Shown: piece after piece, positions 55,516 through 64,000 of the stretch
Numbering within the stretch: the first letter of the stretch is position 1
Layout of the letters: every line of letters starts with the position of its first letter
DNA from: an uncultured Pelagibacteraceae bacterium
GTDB lineage: Bacteria > Pseudomonadota > Alphaproteobacteria > Pelagibacterales > Pelagibacteraceae
NCBI GenBank assembly: GCA_902517615.1
Contig: CABYCY010000007.1
Coordinates: forward strand, 1-64,000
Reading direction: 5' to 3'
DNA: 64,000 bases
Notes under the pieces: model-generated
Told to the model about the DNA's origin: nothing
Database searches by the model: none
The model's input: the letters and a program-made list of their open reading frames with translations, nothing else
Position numbers and translations under genes: made by a program

Positions 55516-55902
55516 TTAACTTAAATAAATAGGGTTAATCAAATTTTTTTTAATATTAAATTTGTCACATAAATCAGGTATATTCTCATATTTTATATCT
55601 GTTTCGCCTTTAAAATCTACAATACTATAACAATAATAATCAATTTTGTTTGTTAGATTAAATGCCTTCACTATGGATAGTGAGTTTCTAATTCCAGCGA
55701 AACTTCCAGGACCTCTATTTAAATAAATTTTATTAATATCTCTTAATTTTAATTTATGAGATTTTAAGAAATCATTAATAATTAAAGTTAATTTTTCATA
55801 ATTTATTTTAGTATTCTCTTCAGTAATATTATAAATATCATTACTAGTAATGATCATTAGAAAAATTTTATCACCAGTTACATCTATTATAAGTTTAATC
55901 AT
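55516..55902 (-). CDS. tsaB: tRNA threonylcarbamoyladenosine protein TsaB, short form
   Basis: ASKHA-fold partner of TsaD in making t6A37 of tRNAs reading ANN codons. From the ATG at 55902 it has 128 residues: N terminus MIKLIIDVTGDKIFLMIITS, and the family hallmark YLNRGPGSFAGIRNSLSIVKAF (shown here as GPGSFAGIR, about 75-83). Usual TsaB has 210-230 residues with a second domain; here only about 35 residues follow, yet the C-terminal end INPIYLS keeps the family ending. The second domain seems deleted. An earlier ATG at 55953 would add non-conserved residues. It overlaps the divergent deacetylase gene by 53 bases. Confidence 0.82.
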   Translation of the reverse strand: MIKLIIDVTGDKIFLMIITSNDIYNITEENTKINYEKLTLIINDFLKSHKLKLRDINKIYLNRGPGSFAGIRNSLSIVKAFNLTNKIDYYCYSIVDFKGETDIKYENIPDLCDKFNIKKNLINPIYLS

Positions 55903-56911
55903 TATTATTTTATTTTCTAATATAAGTTCTAAATCAGATGAGAATAATATCAAATACTATTCTAATGATGAAGGAATTCTCTCTATTATGTATCATCGTT
56001 TTAATGAAGACAGGTATCCTTCAACCAATATTCAAATGAATATTTTTAAGAAGCATATAGATATTATTAAAAAATCAAATTTTAATTTTCATAACCCAAA
56101 AAATTTTGATGAACAATTTAATATTCCAAAATCAAAAAAAGAAATTCTTATAACTATAGATGATGCTTTTAATTCTTTTTATACTGAGGCATGGCCATAT
56201 CTTAAAGAAAATAAAATTCCATTTATTTTATTTGTTTCAACTGAACCTGTAGGAAAGAGAGGTTATATGACCTGGAAACAAATTAAAGAAGTTGAGGGTG
56301 AAGAATTTGCATTTATAGGACATCATTCACATAGTCATGAATACCTAATCGATTTAAGTAATGAAGATTTTATTTTAGATATTGAAACAGCAAATAAAAT
56401 TTTTTTAAAAGAACTTGGATACATACCTAACTTATTCTCATATCCATTTGGTGAATATTCTAAATTTATGAAAGATTATATATCTAAAAATTTTAAATAT
56501 GCATTTGGTCAACACTCAGGAGTCATTGATTTAAACAAACATAAATTTGAACTACCAAGATTTCCAATTAATGAAAAGTATGGTGAATTAAAAAGGTTTC
56601 AATCAATTATAAATTATTTTCCATTAGAATATAAAAAAATACTTCCTGAGGAAAAACAATTATCCAAAAATACAAATCCCCCTAAGTTTAAAGTTGAATT
56701 CTTCAAGGAACAAAAAAATTTAAATAATATTAATTGCTATTCTAATGAAGGTAATGTTTGGGAAAAATCAAAAATAACCTTGTCAAATTATATTTTAACA
56801 ATTGAATTTAGAGAACCATTCAAACCGAGAAGAGGAAGAATAAATTGCTCTCTTAATGATAATGGAAAATGGAAATGGTTCGGTATTCAATTTCCTATAA
56901 AGGAAAATTAA
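55850..56911 (+). CDS. Polysaccharide deacetylase family protein (exported)
   Basis: A 353-residue protein with an N-terminal hydrophobic signal or anchor (about 8-25). The NodB-like domain has SIMYHRFN, TIDDAFNSFYTEAWPYL (Asp-Asp; Asp binds metal), GHHSHSHEYLID (the two metal His), and SYPFGEYSKFMK. The D-to-G position reads TIDDA instead of TFDDG. A 100-residue C-terminal extension with a beta-rich, Cys-containing end is not recognised. It probably removes acetyl groups from a cell-envelope glycan. Its 5' end overlaps tsaB on the other strand; the start fits the signal. Confidence 0.82.
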   Translation: MIIRKILSPVTSIISLIIIILFSNISSKSDENNIKYYSNDEGILSIMYHRFNEDRYPSTNIQMNIFKKHIDIIKKSNFNFHNPKNFDEQFNIPKSKKEILITIDDAFNSFYTEAWPYLKENKIPFILFVSTEPVGKRGYMTWKQIKEVEGEEFAFIGHHSHSHEYLIDLSNEDFILDIETANKIFLKELGYIPNLFSYPFGEYSKFMKDYISKNFKYAFGQHSGVIDLNKHKFELPRFPINEKYGELKRFQSIINYFPLEYKKILPEEKQLSKNTNPPKFKVEFFKEQKNLNNINCYSNEGNVWEKSKITLSNYILTIEFREPFKPRRGRINCSLNDNGKWKWFGIQFPIKEN

Positions 56912-57975
56912 ATCAAACTTTCTAAATCTTTACTAGAAGGTAATAATCTTGCTTCGTCAAAATCTTTTAAATTGTTTTGAGTAATTATTTTCTGTAAAAC
57001 TTCAATATATTGACTTCCAGTTTCTGCATATTTATCTAAATGTTTTGACAAAATTAAACTATCAAGTTTTTTGTTTTCTTTTCTTAATTCACTTCGAGCT
57101 TTTCTTAAATTTCTATAAGATTTATGAGTGTTAAGATTTCTTAAATATGCTCTAACAGATAGTTGTAAACTATTAAATTTCATTACTTTATGAGTTTGTC
57201 CTTCTTCAGCTTTTTTAGGTTTAAGCCCTTCTCCTGACCATGTCCATTGACCAAATAATGCATTACCTTTAGTCGCAAATCTTGAAGTACCCCAGCCTGT
57301 TTCCTTTGCAGCTTGAGCAATTGCAAGCGAAGCTGGAACTTCGTCCATTCTAACTTTTAAAGTTGAAATATCGTTTTGTCTAACACCATATTGTTTAAAT
57401 TTTTTTTCAAGCCATTTTTTTTCAATATCAGTATTGATATTTTTACTTAAAATTGTGAAAAGCCTTTTTCTATCTATTCTAATCTTGCTGTTTTCCTTTA
57501 TTATTAATGGTAGTACAATTTTGATAAACATTTCCTTTCTAAGTTTAGAATTTGCAATATTCTTAATTTTCTTAGGAAGAAGCCCAATATCAATAGGTTT
57601 TACTAATTTATTTTCTCTTACTTCTTTCAGATCATAATTTACATCTTTAAATAAAGCATTAATCTCTGATGTCGTATATCTAACTAAGTTAATTTCTGAA
57701 TTATTTTCTTCTAAAATATCATAAAGTAAATCCATCTCATCAGACTCAACAGAAATATCTTCATCTAACAAATTATCTTTATTTAGTTTTTTTTGTAAAA
57801 GGTTTTTTGAATTATTTGTAAATTCTTTATTGTTGAAATTCTTTTCAGAAAAATTAATAAATATTGGCATCACATAAAAAAAAGAGATTAATGCGAATCC
57901 ACTTAATAAAAATCTATAAATCGAATTTATGTTTTTATTATTGCTGAACTCAAATTTATAATAGTTTTTTTTCAT
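56908..57975 (-). CDS. Bax-like glucosaminidase (FlgJ/Bax family)
   Basis: A 355-residue membrane-anchored peptidoglycan hydrolase. One helix near residues 22-42 (FLLSGFALISFFYVMPIFIN) is followed by about 170 acidic/charged residues and then the glucosaminidase domain: VPASLAIAQAAKETGWGTSR (the Glu in KETGWG is catalytic), ATKGNALFGQWTW, and the later RAYLRNLNTHKSYRNLR block. The ATG at 57975 is taken because the alternative in-frame TTG at 57996 overlaps nfuA. It converges with the deacetylase with a four-base overlap of ends; both act on the envelope. Confidence 0.85.
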   Translation of the reverse strand: MKKNYYKFEFSNNKNINSIYRFLLSGFALISFFYVMPIFINFSEKNFNNKEFTNNSKNLLQKKLNKDNLLDEDISVESDEMDLLYDILEENNSEINLVRYTTSEINALFKDVNYDLKEVRENKLVKPIDIGLLPKKIKNIANSKLRKEMFIKIVLPLIIKENSKIRIDRKRLFTILSKNINTDIEKKWLEKKFKQYGVRQNDISTLKVRMDEVPASLAIAQAAKETGWGTSRFATKGNALFGQWTWSGEGLKPKKAEEGQTHKVMKFNSLQLSVRAYLRNLNTHKSYRNLRKARSELRKENKKLDSLILSKHLDKYAETGSQYIEVLQKIITQNNLKDFDEARLLPSSKDLESLI

Positions 57976-57979
57976 AAAG

Positions 57980-58522
57980 TTATTGTACTGCTTCAACCTC
58001 TTTTACTTCTGGAAGATAATGACATAAAAGATTTTGAACTCCTTGTTTCAAGGTCATAGTTGAACTAGGACATCCTGAACAACTACCTTGTAATTGTACT
58101 TTTACAACTCCATTTTTAAATTCTTTAAATTTAATATCTCCACCATCTCTTGCAACTGCAGGTCTTATTTTTTGTTCAAGAATTTTGACTATTTTTTTCT
58201 CTATCTCGTTTAAATTCGAGTAATCTTCTTTTGCATTTTCATCAATTACAAATTCTTTACCATCAGAATAAAAATCATTTATTAAAGAAATTACGATATG
58301 TTTTATTTCATCCCACTTAATATGGTCTTTTTTATTGACAGAAATAAAATCTGGCCCTAAAAAAATACTCTCAACACCATTTATTGACAATATATTTCTC
58401 ACTAATTCATTTTGAATATCTTCTTTATTTGTAATTTCATACGGACCACTGTTTGAAACTTTCTTCCCTGGAAGAAATTTTAAAGAGTTAGGATTTGGTG
58501 TTACTTCTGTTTGAACGAACAT
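57980..58522 (-). CDS. NifU-like Fe-S scaffold (NfuA/NFU1 type)
   Basis: A 180-residue iron-sulfur carrier. The N-terminal NFU domain (about 1-90) begins FVQTEVTPNPNSLKFLPG; the C-terminal NifU-like domain holds RPAVARDGGDIKF and the cluster-binding CxxC in GSCSGCPSSTMTLKQGV. This is the form found in Alphaproteobacteria and mitochondria. It would deliver clusters to enzymes such as MiaB. Located between trpS and the Bax-like gene, 52 bases after trpS. Confidence 0.93.
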   Translation of the reverse strand: MFVQTEVTPNPNSLKFLPGKKVSNSGPYEITNKEDIQNELVRNILSINGVESIFLGPDFISVNKKDHIKWDEIKHIVISLINDFYSDGKEFVIDENAKEDYSNLNEIEKKIVKILEQKIRPAVARDGGDIKFKEFKNGVVKVQLQGSCSGCPSSTMTLKQGVQNLLCHYLPEVKEVEAVQ

Positions 58523-58574
58523 AAATTATATATAGTTAATATTTTAAAAATTAAAACTTGATAATAAATTTTTT

Positions 58575-59576
58575 TTAAAAACCCATTATTTCTTTAACTC
58601 TTTTGATCTTTTTAGATGCAATTAAATTGGCTTTTTCAACTCCATCTAGAAGAATTTCATCTAGATAACTTTTATCTCCTAAAAGTTTTTTTATTTCATT
58701 AGAAATAGGTACAATTTTGTTTACGAGCTCTTCTGCTAACTTTTCTTTAAATTCTGAAAAGTTTTTACCTGCAAAATTTTTTACTGAATTTTGCAATGTA
58801 GAATTGGTCAAGCTTGAATAAATTCCCAAAAGATTCTTTGCTTCTAATCTTTCATCAAGTTCCTTTATATCTTGTGGCATAGATAAAGGATCAGTTTTTG
58901 CTTTTTTGATTTTATTTATTATTTGATCTTTATCATCCGTTAAATTTATTCTACTTAAATCTGACAATTCTGACTTACTCATTTTTTTTGAACCATCTTT
59001 TAAACTCATTATTCTTGAAAACTCTTTTTGTATTAACGGTTCAGGAACTTGGAGAAAATTTTCTACTTCAAAATCATTATTAAATTTTTGAGCTATGTCT
59101 CTACATAACTCCAAGTGCTGCTTTTGATCATCTCCTACAGGAACATGAGTGGCGTCATATAAAAGAATATCAGCCGCCATTAAAACTGGATAAGAATATA
59201 ACCCAATGCTAGCTTTCTCTTTGTCTTTGCCAGCTTTCTCTTTAAATTGTGTCATTCTATTAAGCCAACCCATACGAGCTATACAACTTAATATCCATGC
59301 TCCTTCTGCATGAGCGGCCACTCTGGATTGATTAAAGATTATACTTTTTTTTGGATCAATTCCACTCGCTATGAAAGTTGCAACAGTTTCTCTAATATTA
59401 TTTTTTAATTCTTTAGGATCTTGCTTAACTGTAATGGCATGTAAATCAACTACACAAAAAATGCATTCGTTATCATTATCATTATTTAAATCGACAAAAT
59501 TTTTTATAGCCCCTAAATAATTTCCTAGATGAAGATTACCTGTAGGCTGAACACCAGAGAATATTTTTTTACCCAT
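58575..59576 (-). CDS. trpS: Tryptophanyl-tRNA synthetase
   Basis: Class I synthetase charging tRNA-Trp. The 333 residues have the HIGH-type motif [11 protein letters not shown] (about 13-23) and the KMSKS loop in [11 protein letters not shown] (about 197-207). Normal length. It lies four bases after the murJ start-to-stop pair on the same strand, so it is co-transcribed with murJ. Confidence 0.96.
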   Translation of the reverse strand: MGKKIFSGVQPTGNLHLGNYLGAIKNFVDLNNDNDNECIFCVVDLHAITVKQDPKELKNNIRETVATFIASGIDPKKSIIFNQSRVAAHAEGAWILSCIARMGWLNRMTQFKEKAGKDKEKASIGLYSYPVLMAADILLYDATHVPVGDDQKQHLELCRDIAQKFNNDFEVENFLQVPEPLIQKEFSRIMSLKDGSKKMSKSELSDLSRINLTDDKDQIINKIKKAKTDPLSMPQDIKELDERLEAKNLLGIYSSLTNSTLQNSVKNFAGKNFSEFKEKLAEELVNKIVPISNEIKKLLGDKSYLDEILLDGVEKANLIASKKIKRVKEIMGF

Positions 59577-59580
59577 AAAA

Positions 59581-61110
59581 TTAATACTTTAATTTAATAT
59601 CATTCATTTGAAAAGCTTTGATGAAATAACATACAATTAAATAGAAAAATAATCCTAATATAACAGATAAAACTAAATATAAAGATTTAATTGATTGATT
59701 AAATGCTAATTGATTTTGAAAAAAATTTAATAAAAAGTTAAAAAATAAACCCATCAGAATTGATGCAAAAATTATTTTGATAAATTTAATAAAAAATATT
59801 TGATTGAAATAAAATAATTGTCGATTTTTTAAAAATAAAAATAATAATATTGAATTAAACCAAGATGAAATAGATGTAGCTATTGGAATTATTATAAAAC
59901 CAATTTCACTGAAATAATAAACACTAATGCAAATATTAAGCAATACTGAAATTAAAGAAATGTAAAATGGAGTTTTAGTATCATGATTTGCAAAGAAAAA
60001 ACTTGAAAAAACTTTTATCAAAGCAAAAGCAGGCAAACCTAATGCAAAATAATATAAAGCTAGACTTGAATTGTTAACTGAATTTTCATTAAAAGACCCA
60101 TAACCAAATAAAGCCGAAATAATTTGTTCAGATCCAATAATTAAAGCGATAGTTGCTGGAAGACTTAAAAATAAACTTAATTCGAGAGCTTTATTTTGTA
60201 TGAACAAAATTTTATTTTTTTTTCTAGATTGTATGTGTTTTGATAATTGTGGAAGTATAACAACACCGATCGCAATACCAGCTATAGCCAGGTTTATTTG
60301 ATAAATTCTATCTGCATAATACAAATAAGATACTGCACTTGCTTGAAATGATGCAATTATTGTTCCAACTAAAATATTTATTTGAGTAACGCCAGAGGAA
60401 AAAATACTCGGTAAAAGTTTTTTAAAAAAAAACTTAACTTTGTTATTTGCATTTAATTTAAAAGTAAATTTTAGTGAATAATATTTTGATACATATTTGT
60501 ATAAAAATATTAATTGTAAAAAACCAGCTAAAGAAACACCATAAGATAAATAATAAACTAACTTATCACCCAAGGATTTGGAAAAAATTAATACTAAAAT
60601 TAAAACAATATTCAGAATTATTGGGGCTGCTGCTGCAGCTGCAAACTTATTATGTGAATTTAGAATTGCAGAAAAAAAAGATGCTAAAGAAATAAAAAAT
60701 AAAAAAGGAAAAGTAATCCTTGTTAAATTTATTGCTACCTCCATTTTTTCTAAATCACCAACAAATCCTGGAGCAATAATTGAAACAAATGCAGGCATGA
60801 AAATTTCAATAATTATTGTTAACAATAACAATCCTAAAAAAAGAAAATTAAAAATATCATTTGTAAATTTGTTTGAATTTCTTTTACCCTTAATTATTTC
60901 TGATGAATAACTTGGAACGAATGCTGCATTAAAAGCACCTTCAGCAAATAATCGTCTAAAAGTATTTGGGATTCTAAAAGCTACAAAGAAAGCATCAGCT
61001 AACATTCCTGTTCCAAGAAAAATTGCTATTAAAATATCTCTTAAATAACCAAGCAACCTACTTATTATAGTATAGAAACCAAATGTACCTGTTGACTTAA
61101 GTAAGTTCAT
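59581..61110 (-). CDS. murJ: Lipid II flippase MurJ
   Basis: Inner-membrane MATE-like protein that flips the peptidoglycan precursor lipid II. The 509 residues comprise about 14 helices. The N terminus [20 protein letters not shown] and the following segment with [20 protein letters not shown], containing the conserved Arg/Pro residues, are characteristic. Divergent from maeB with 129 bases between; the spacer shows no clear terminator or promoter. Confidence 0.93.
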   Translation of the reverse strand: MNLLKSTGTFGFYTIISRLLGYLRDILIAIFLGTGMLADAFFVAFRIPNTFRRLFAEGAFNAAFVPSYSSEIIKGKRNSNKFTNDIFNFLFLGLLLLTIIIEIFMPAFVSIIAPGFVGDLEKMEVAINLTRITFPFLFFISLASFFSAILNSHNKFAAAAAAPIILNIVLILVLIFSKSLGDKLVYYLSYGVSLAGFLQLIFLYKYVSKYYSLKFTFKLNANNKVKFFFKKLLPSIFSSGVTQINILVGTIIASFQASAVSYLYYADRIYQINLAIAGIAIGVVILPQLSKHIQSRKKNKILFIQNKALELSLFLSLPATIALIIGSEQIISALFGYGSFNENSVNNSSLALYYFALGLPAFALIKVFSSFFFANHDTKTPFYISLISVLLNICISVYYFSEIGFIIIPIATSISSWFNSILLFLFLKNRQLFYFNQIFFIKFIKIIFASILMGLFFNFLLNFFQNQLAFNQSIKSLYLVLSVILGLFFYLIVCYFIKAFQMNDIKLKY

Positions 61111-61239
61111 AAATCATATTAGTCTTAATTTTACCCTAATTGTACACTTATTATAAGAATATATAGATCAAATATTACAATTAATAAAAATTTTTTTGAA
61201 AGTGTATAAATGGAATTGAATTTTAGAAGTTGAACAAAA

Positions 61240-63528
61240 ATGAAAAAAACAAAAATAGATCATTACACTGATAAAGAAGCTTTAGATTTTCATAAATACA
61301 AAAAACCTGGCAAGATTGAGATTAATTCTTCTAAAAATATGACAACCAAACGGGATCTCGCTTTAGCATACTCTCCAGGAGTTGCTGCTCCAGTTAAAAA
61401 GATAAGCGAAAACCCAGAAGCAGCTTATGATTATACAAGTAAAGGAAATCTAGTTGCTGTAATAAGTAATGGTTCAGCAATATTAGGTATGGGTAATTTA
61501 GGTGCTCTTGCATCTAAGCCCGTGATGGAAGGAAAGGCTGTATTATTTAAAAGATTTGCAGACATCGATTCCATTGATCTAGAAATCGATTGTAAAGACT
61601 CCAATGAAATAATTAATTCAATAAAAAATTTTGCATCTAGCTTTGGAGGAATAAATTTAGAAGACATAGCGGCCCCAGATTGTTTTATAATAGAAAAAAA
61701 ATTAAAAGAAATTTTAGATATTCCAGTTTTCCATGACGATCAACATGGAACAGCAATTATAACAACTGCAGCATTAATAAATGCGTTGGATATTTGTGGT
61801 AAATCAATAAAGAAAATTAAAGTTGTAGTTAATGGTGCTGGAGCATCAGCACAAGCTTGTACTGAATTATTTAAAAACTCAGGTGTAAAATCTGAAAATA
61901 TAATAATGTTAGACCGAAAGGGAGTGATTCACGAAGGCAGAACTGAGGGAATTGATCAGTGGAAATCTAGATATGCAGTTAAAACTAAACATAGAACCCT
62001 AAAAGATGCTGTCAAAGGTGCGGATGTTTTTTTAGGATTATCAACAAAAGGCATTCTAAAAAAAGAGATGGTTAAATCAATGGCGAAAAATCCAATTATA
62101 TTTGCTTGCGCAAACCCTGATCCAGAAATCACACCAGAAGAAATTAATGAGGTTAGAGATGATGCAATTATTGCAACCGGTAGATCAGATTACCCAAACC
62201 AAGTAAATAATTTAATTGGATTTCCTTATATCTTTAGGGGGGCTTTAGATGTTAGATCCAAAACAATAAACGAAGAAATGAAAGTTGCTGCAGCTAATGC
62301 AATAGCTAAGCTTGCAAGAGAAGATGTTCCTGATGAAGTTGTTGCGGCTATGGGAGGTGAAAGACCTCATTATGGAAAAGATTATATAATCCCCTCTACA
62401 TTTGACCCTAGACTTATAAGTGTAATACCAGCTGCTGTTGCAAAAGCTGCAATGGAAACTGGAGTTGCAAGAAAAAAAGTTGATAATTTTGAAAACTACA
62501 AAGAAGAACTAAAACAAAGATTAGATCCAACAGTAACGATAATGCAGGGTATCAATTCATTTATTAAAAAAAATCAAAAAAAAATTGTTTTTGCCGACGG
62601 CGAAGATGAAAATACTTTAAAGGCTGCAATAGCATTTAAAAACTCTAAACTTGGTATTCCAATACTAGTGGGTAAAAAAAGTAAAATTAAAGAGCAGATA
62701 AAAAATATTGGATATGACGAAAGTTTTGACATAGAAATAATAAATTCAACAGATGAAACAAAACGAAAAAAATATGTTAATCATCTTTTTAAAAAACTAC
62801 AAAGAGAACAGGGTTTATTGGAGCGTGATTGTGACCGGATGGTTAGAAATGACAGAGTAGTGTGGGCAACCAGTATGGTTGCATGTGGAGATGCAGATGG
62901 AGCAGTTACAGGAAATACTAGAAGATTTGGAGCATCTCTTGAAAAAATCAAACAAGTTGTAGATGTGCGTAAAGGAGAAATAATGTTTGGACTAAACATG
63001 ATTGTCCATAAAGGAAAAACAATTTTTATTGCTGACACAAGTGTACATGAATACCCTACTTCTGAAGAAATGGCAGAAATAGCTATTTCTTCCGCAAGAG
63101 TAGTTAGACTCTTTGGATTTGATCCGAAAGTTGCCTTTGTTTCACATTCTACGTTCGGACAACCTTTAACTAGTCGTACTAAACATATTCGAGCCGCGGT
63201 TGATATTTTAAGAGAAAAAAAAGTTGATTTTGTTTTCGATGGAGACATGCAGCCTGATGTTGCATTAAATTCTGAATATGAGGAACTTTATCCTTTTTCA
63301 AAAATTGTTGGTAAAGCAAACATATTAATAATGCCTGGCCAACACAGTGCTGCTATATCTTATAAATTAATGAAAACAATTGGAGATACAAAAGTTATAG
63401 GTCCATTATTGATTGGGCTTGGGCTTCCAATTGAAATAGCACCTCTAAGATCTTCAACCTCTGAAATAATTAATTTGGCCTCTATAGCAGCATATTCCTC
63501 TGAAGTAATTGAATATAAAGCTGATTAA
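61240..63528 (+). CDS. maeB: NADP-type malic enzyme with phosphotransacetylase-like domain
   Basis: Oxidative decarboxylation of malate to pyruvate, forming NAD(P)H. The 762 residues show the malic enzyme part (about 1-430; SPGVAAPVKKISENPEAAYD, FHDDQHGTA, VVNGAGASAQACTELF, ACANPDPEI) and a C-terminal PTA_PTB domain (about 430-762; GDADGAVTGNTRRF, DGDMQPDVALN, PGQHSAAIS) that is regulatory rather than catalytic in MaeB. Full length. It feeds pyruvate to the dehydrogenase encoded at 2-5 kb. The stop overlaps the end of the BON-domain gene. Confidence 0.95.
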   Translation: MKKTKIDHYTDKEALDFHKYKKPGKIEINSSKNMTTKRDLALAYSPGVAAPVKKISENPEAAYDYTSKGNLVAVISNGSAILGMGNLGALASKPVMEGKAVLFKRFADIDSIDLEIDCKDSNEIINSIKNFASSFGGINLEDIAAPDCFIIEKKLKEILDIPVFHDDQHGTAIITTAALINALDICGKSIKKIKVVVNGAGASAQACTELFKNSGVKSENIIMLDRKGVIHEGRTEGIDQWKSRYAVKTKHRTLKDAVKGADVFLGLSTKGILKKEMVKSMAKNPIIFACANPDPEITPEEINEVRDDAIIATGRSDYPNQVNNLIGFPYIFRGALDVRSKTINEEMKVAAANAIAKLAREDVPDEVVAAMGGERPHYGKDYIIPSTFDPRLISVIPAAVAKAAMETGVARKKVDNFENYKEELKQRLDPTVTIMQGINSFIKKNQKKIVFADGEDENTLKAAIAFKNSKLGIPILVGKKSKIKEQIKNIGYDESFDIEIINSTDETKRKKYVNHLFKKLQREQGLLERDCDRMVRNDRVVWATSMVACGDADGAVTGNTRRFGASLEKIKQVVDVRKGEIMFGLNMIVHKGKTIFIADTSVHEYPTSEEMAEIAISSARVVRLFGFDPKVAFVSHSTFGQPLTSRTKHIRAAVDILREKKVDFVFDGDMQPDVALNSEYEELYPFSKIVGKANILIMPGQHSAAISYKLMKTIGDTKVIGPLLIGLGLPIEIAPLRSSTSEIINLASIAAYSSEVIEYKAD

Positions 63529-64000
63529 TCTCTTTGTATTCTTAAATCTTCAAGAAGCAAAATACTTGCGATCACGTCTTCAACATCTAGAATTTCTTTG
63601 GCTTCGCTTATTACCATTTCTTTCTCTTCAGCTGTTAAAGCTATGCCATAAACATAAATTTTTTTTTTGTAAGTATCAATTTGATAATTTGTTGCCTTAA
63701 TATTTTTATTCACTATTAAAGCAGTTCTTAATTGAGAGGTTATAAGTAAATCTTTTGCAGATTGTTTAAAATTAAATTCTTGTTTTATTTTAATGTCATT
63801 TCTTACAGATCTAGCACCCTTTGTTTCCCAGGCAATTTTAGTAATCTTTAATTTTTCCTCAGGAGTATCTACTTTTCCAGTAATAAAAATTCTTCCATCT
63901 AAAACTTTTGTTTTAACAGCTAAAAAATATTTTTTGTCTTTAGAAAGTATTTTAGTTGAAATAGTTTTTTGCATAATCGAATCATCAATTTGAGTCCCAA
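63525..64000 (-). CDS. BON-domain protein, YraP-like (partial, 5' end outside window)
   Basis: The minus-strand frame is open to the window edge. Just before an internal ATG at 63974 it reads GTQIDDSIM, a typical lead into a BON domain, so the gene begins outside the window. Two BON domains are present: one around LAVKTKVLDGRIFITGKVDT, and a second with YKKKIYVYGIALTAEEKEMV. BON proteins of this type (YraP/DolP) are outer-membrane lipoproteins that support envelope integrity; a signal and lipobox would be upstream, not visible here. The C terminus is DLRIQRD. It ends four bases inside maeB. Confidence 0.8.
   Translation of the reverse strand, partial: GTQIDDSIMQKTISTKILSKDKKYFLAVKTKVLDGRIFITGKVDTPEEKLKITKIAWETKGARSVRNDIKIKQEFNFKQSAKDLLITSQLRTALIVNKNIKATNYQIDTYKKKIYVYGIALTAEEKEMVISEAKEILDVEDVIASILLLEDLRIQRD

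Noticed and set aside
62781..63248. 155-codon minus-strand frame inside maeB
   Set aside because: Antisense shadow of the PTA-like domain of malic enzyme; no family features, and maeB is clearly coded on the other strand.

Overview
The window is a compact, strongly AT-rich stretch of bacterial chromosome that looks like the SAR11 clade (Candidatus Pelagibacter or a close relative, Alphaproteobacteria). The basis is the very low G+C, Lys/Asn/Ile-rich proteins, gene spacers that are mostly a few bases or overlaps, a TAXI-type TRAP transporter, and gene orders typical of Alphaproteobacteria: dnaN-dnaA-rpsT-mutM-ubiE-ubiB-coaBC-dut, irr-fabA-fabB-fabI, helicase-fdxA-carD, and nusA-infB-rbfA-rpsO-pnp beside metK-lnt-ybeY-phoH-miaB-fur-tsaB. 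This is inferred from gene content. No rRNA, phage, insertion sequence or CRISPR array was seen.

Layout. 1-5.1 kb: end of an EamA permease, then aceF and aceE on the minus strand (pyruvate dehydrogenase; E1 carries an extra N-terminal lipoyl domain). 5.2-6.7 kb: tRNA-Arg, a family 25 glycosyltransferase, a tiny membrane peptide, a PaaI-type thioesterase. 6.7-13.4 kb, minus: TAXI-TRAP permease and binding protein with a hairpin between them, an aminotransferase, acetoacetyl-CoA synthetase. 13.5-17.7 kb, plus: SUV3-like helicase, TerB-like protein, 7Fe ferredoxin, CarD with a lysine-rich tail; facing them across a shared terminator is a 31-residue Lys/Arg-rich protein. 18-23.5 kb: acyl-CoA ligase, tRNA-Leu, DedA-like protein, DsbB, Coq7, HNH nuclease, esterase, HIG1 protein, TlpA-like thioredoxin. 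23.5-27 kb: argH, a 41-residue lipoprotein, lysA, plsC.

27-36 kb is an origin-type region: dnaN and dnaA, a 285-bp AT-rich spacer with a tandem repeat and a DnaA-box-like site, rpsT, mutM, then ubiE-ubiB-coaBC-dut-moeB-SH3 protein. 36-43 kb: a 2OG-dioxygenase-like protein, katG, irr, then fabA-fabB-fabI and a methyltransferase. 43-56 kb, minus: the translation/RNA operon pnp-rpsO-rbfA-infB-nusA, then metK-lnt-ybeY-phoH-miaB-fur-tsaB. 56-64 kb: polysaccharide deacetylase, Bax-like glucosaminidase, Nfu scaffold, trpS, murJ, malic enzyme, and a BON-domain protein cut by the window edge.

Most genes are core housekeeping. No wholly new multi-gene system was found. The best leads are regulatory and architectural: near-identical Irr-box (ICE-like) sites before both irr and katG; a lipoyl domain fused to pyruvate dehydrogenase E1; a terminator hairpin between a candidate nusA promoter and nusA; promoters placed so that rpsT, mutM and ubiE mRNAs would be leaderless; a half-length TsaB whose 5' end overlaps a divergent gene; and several very small genes.
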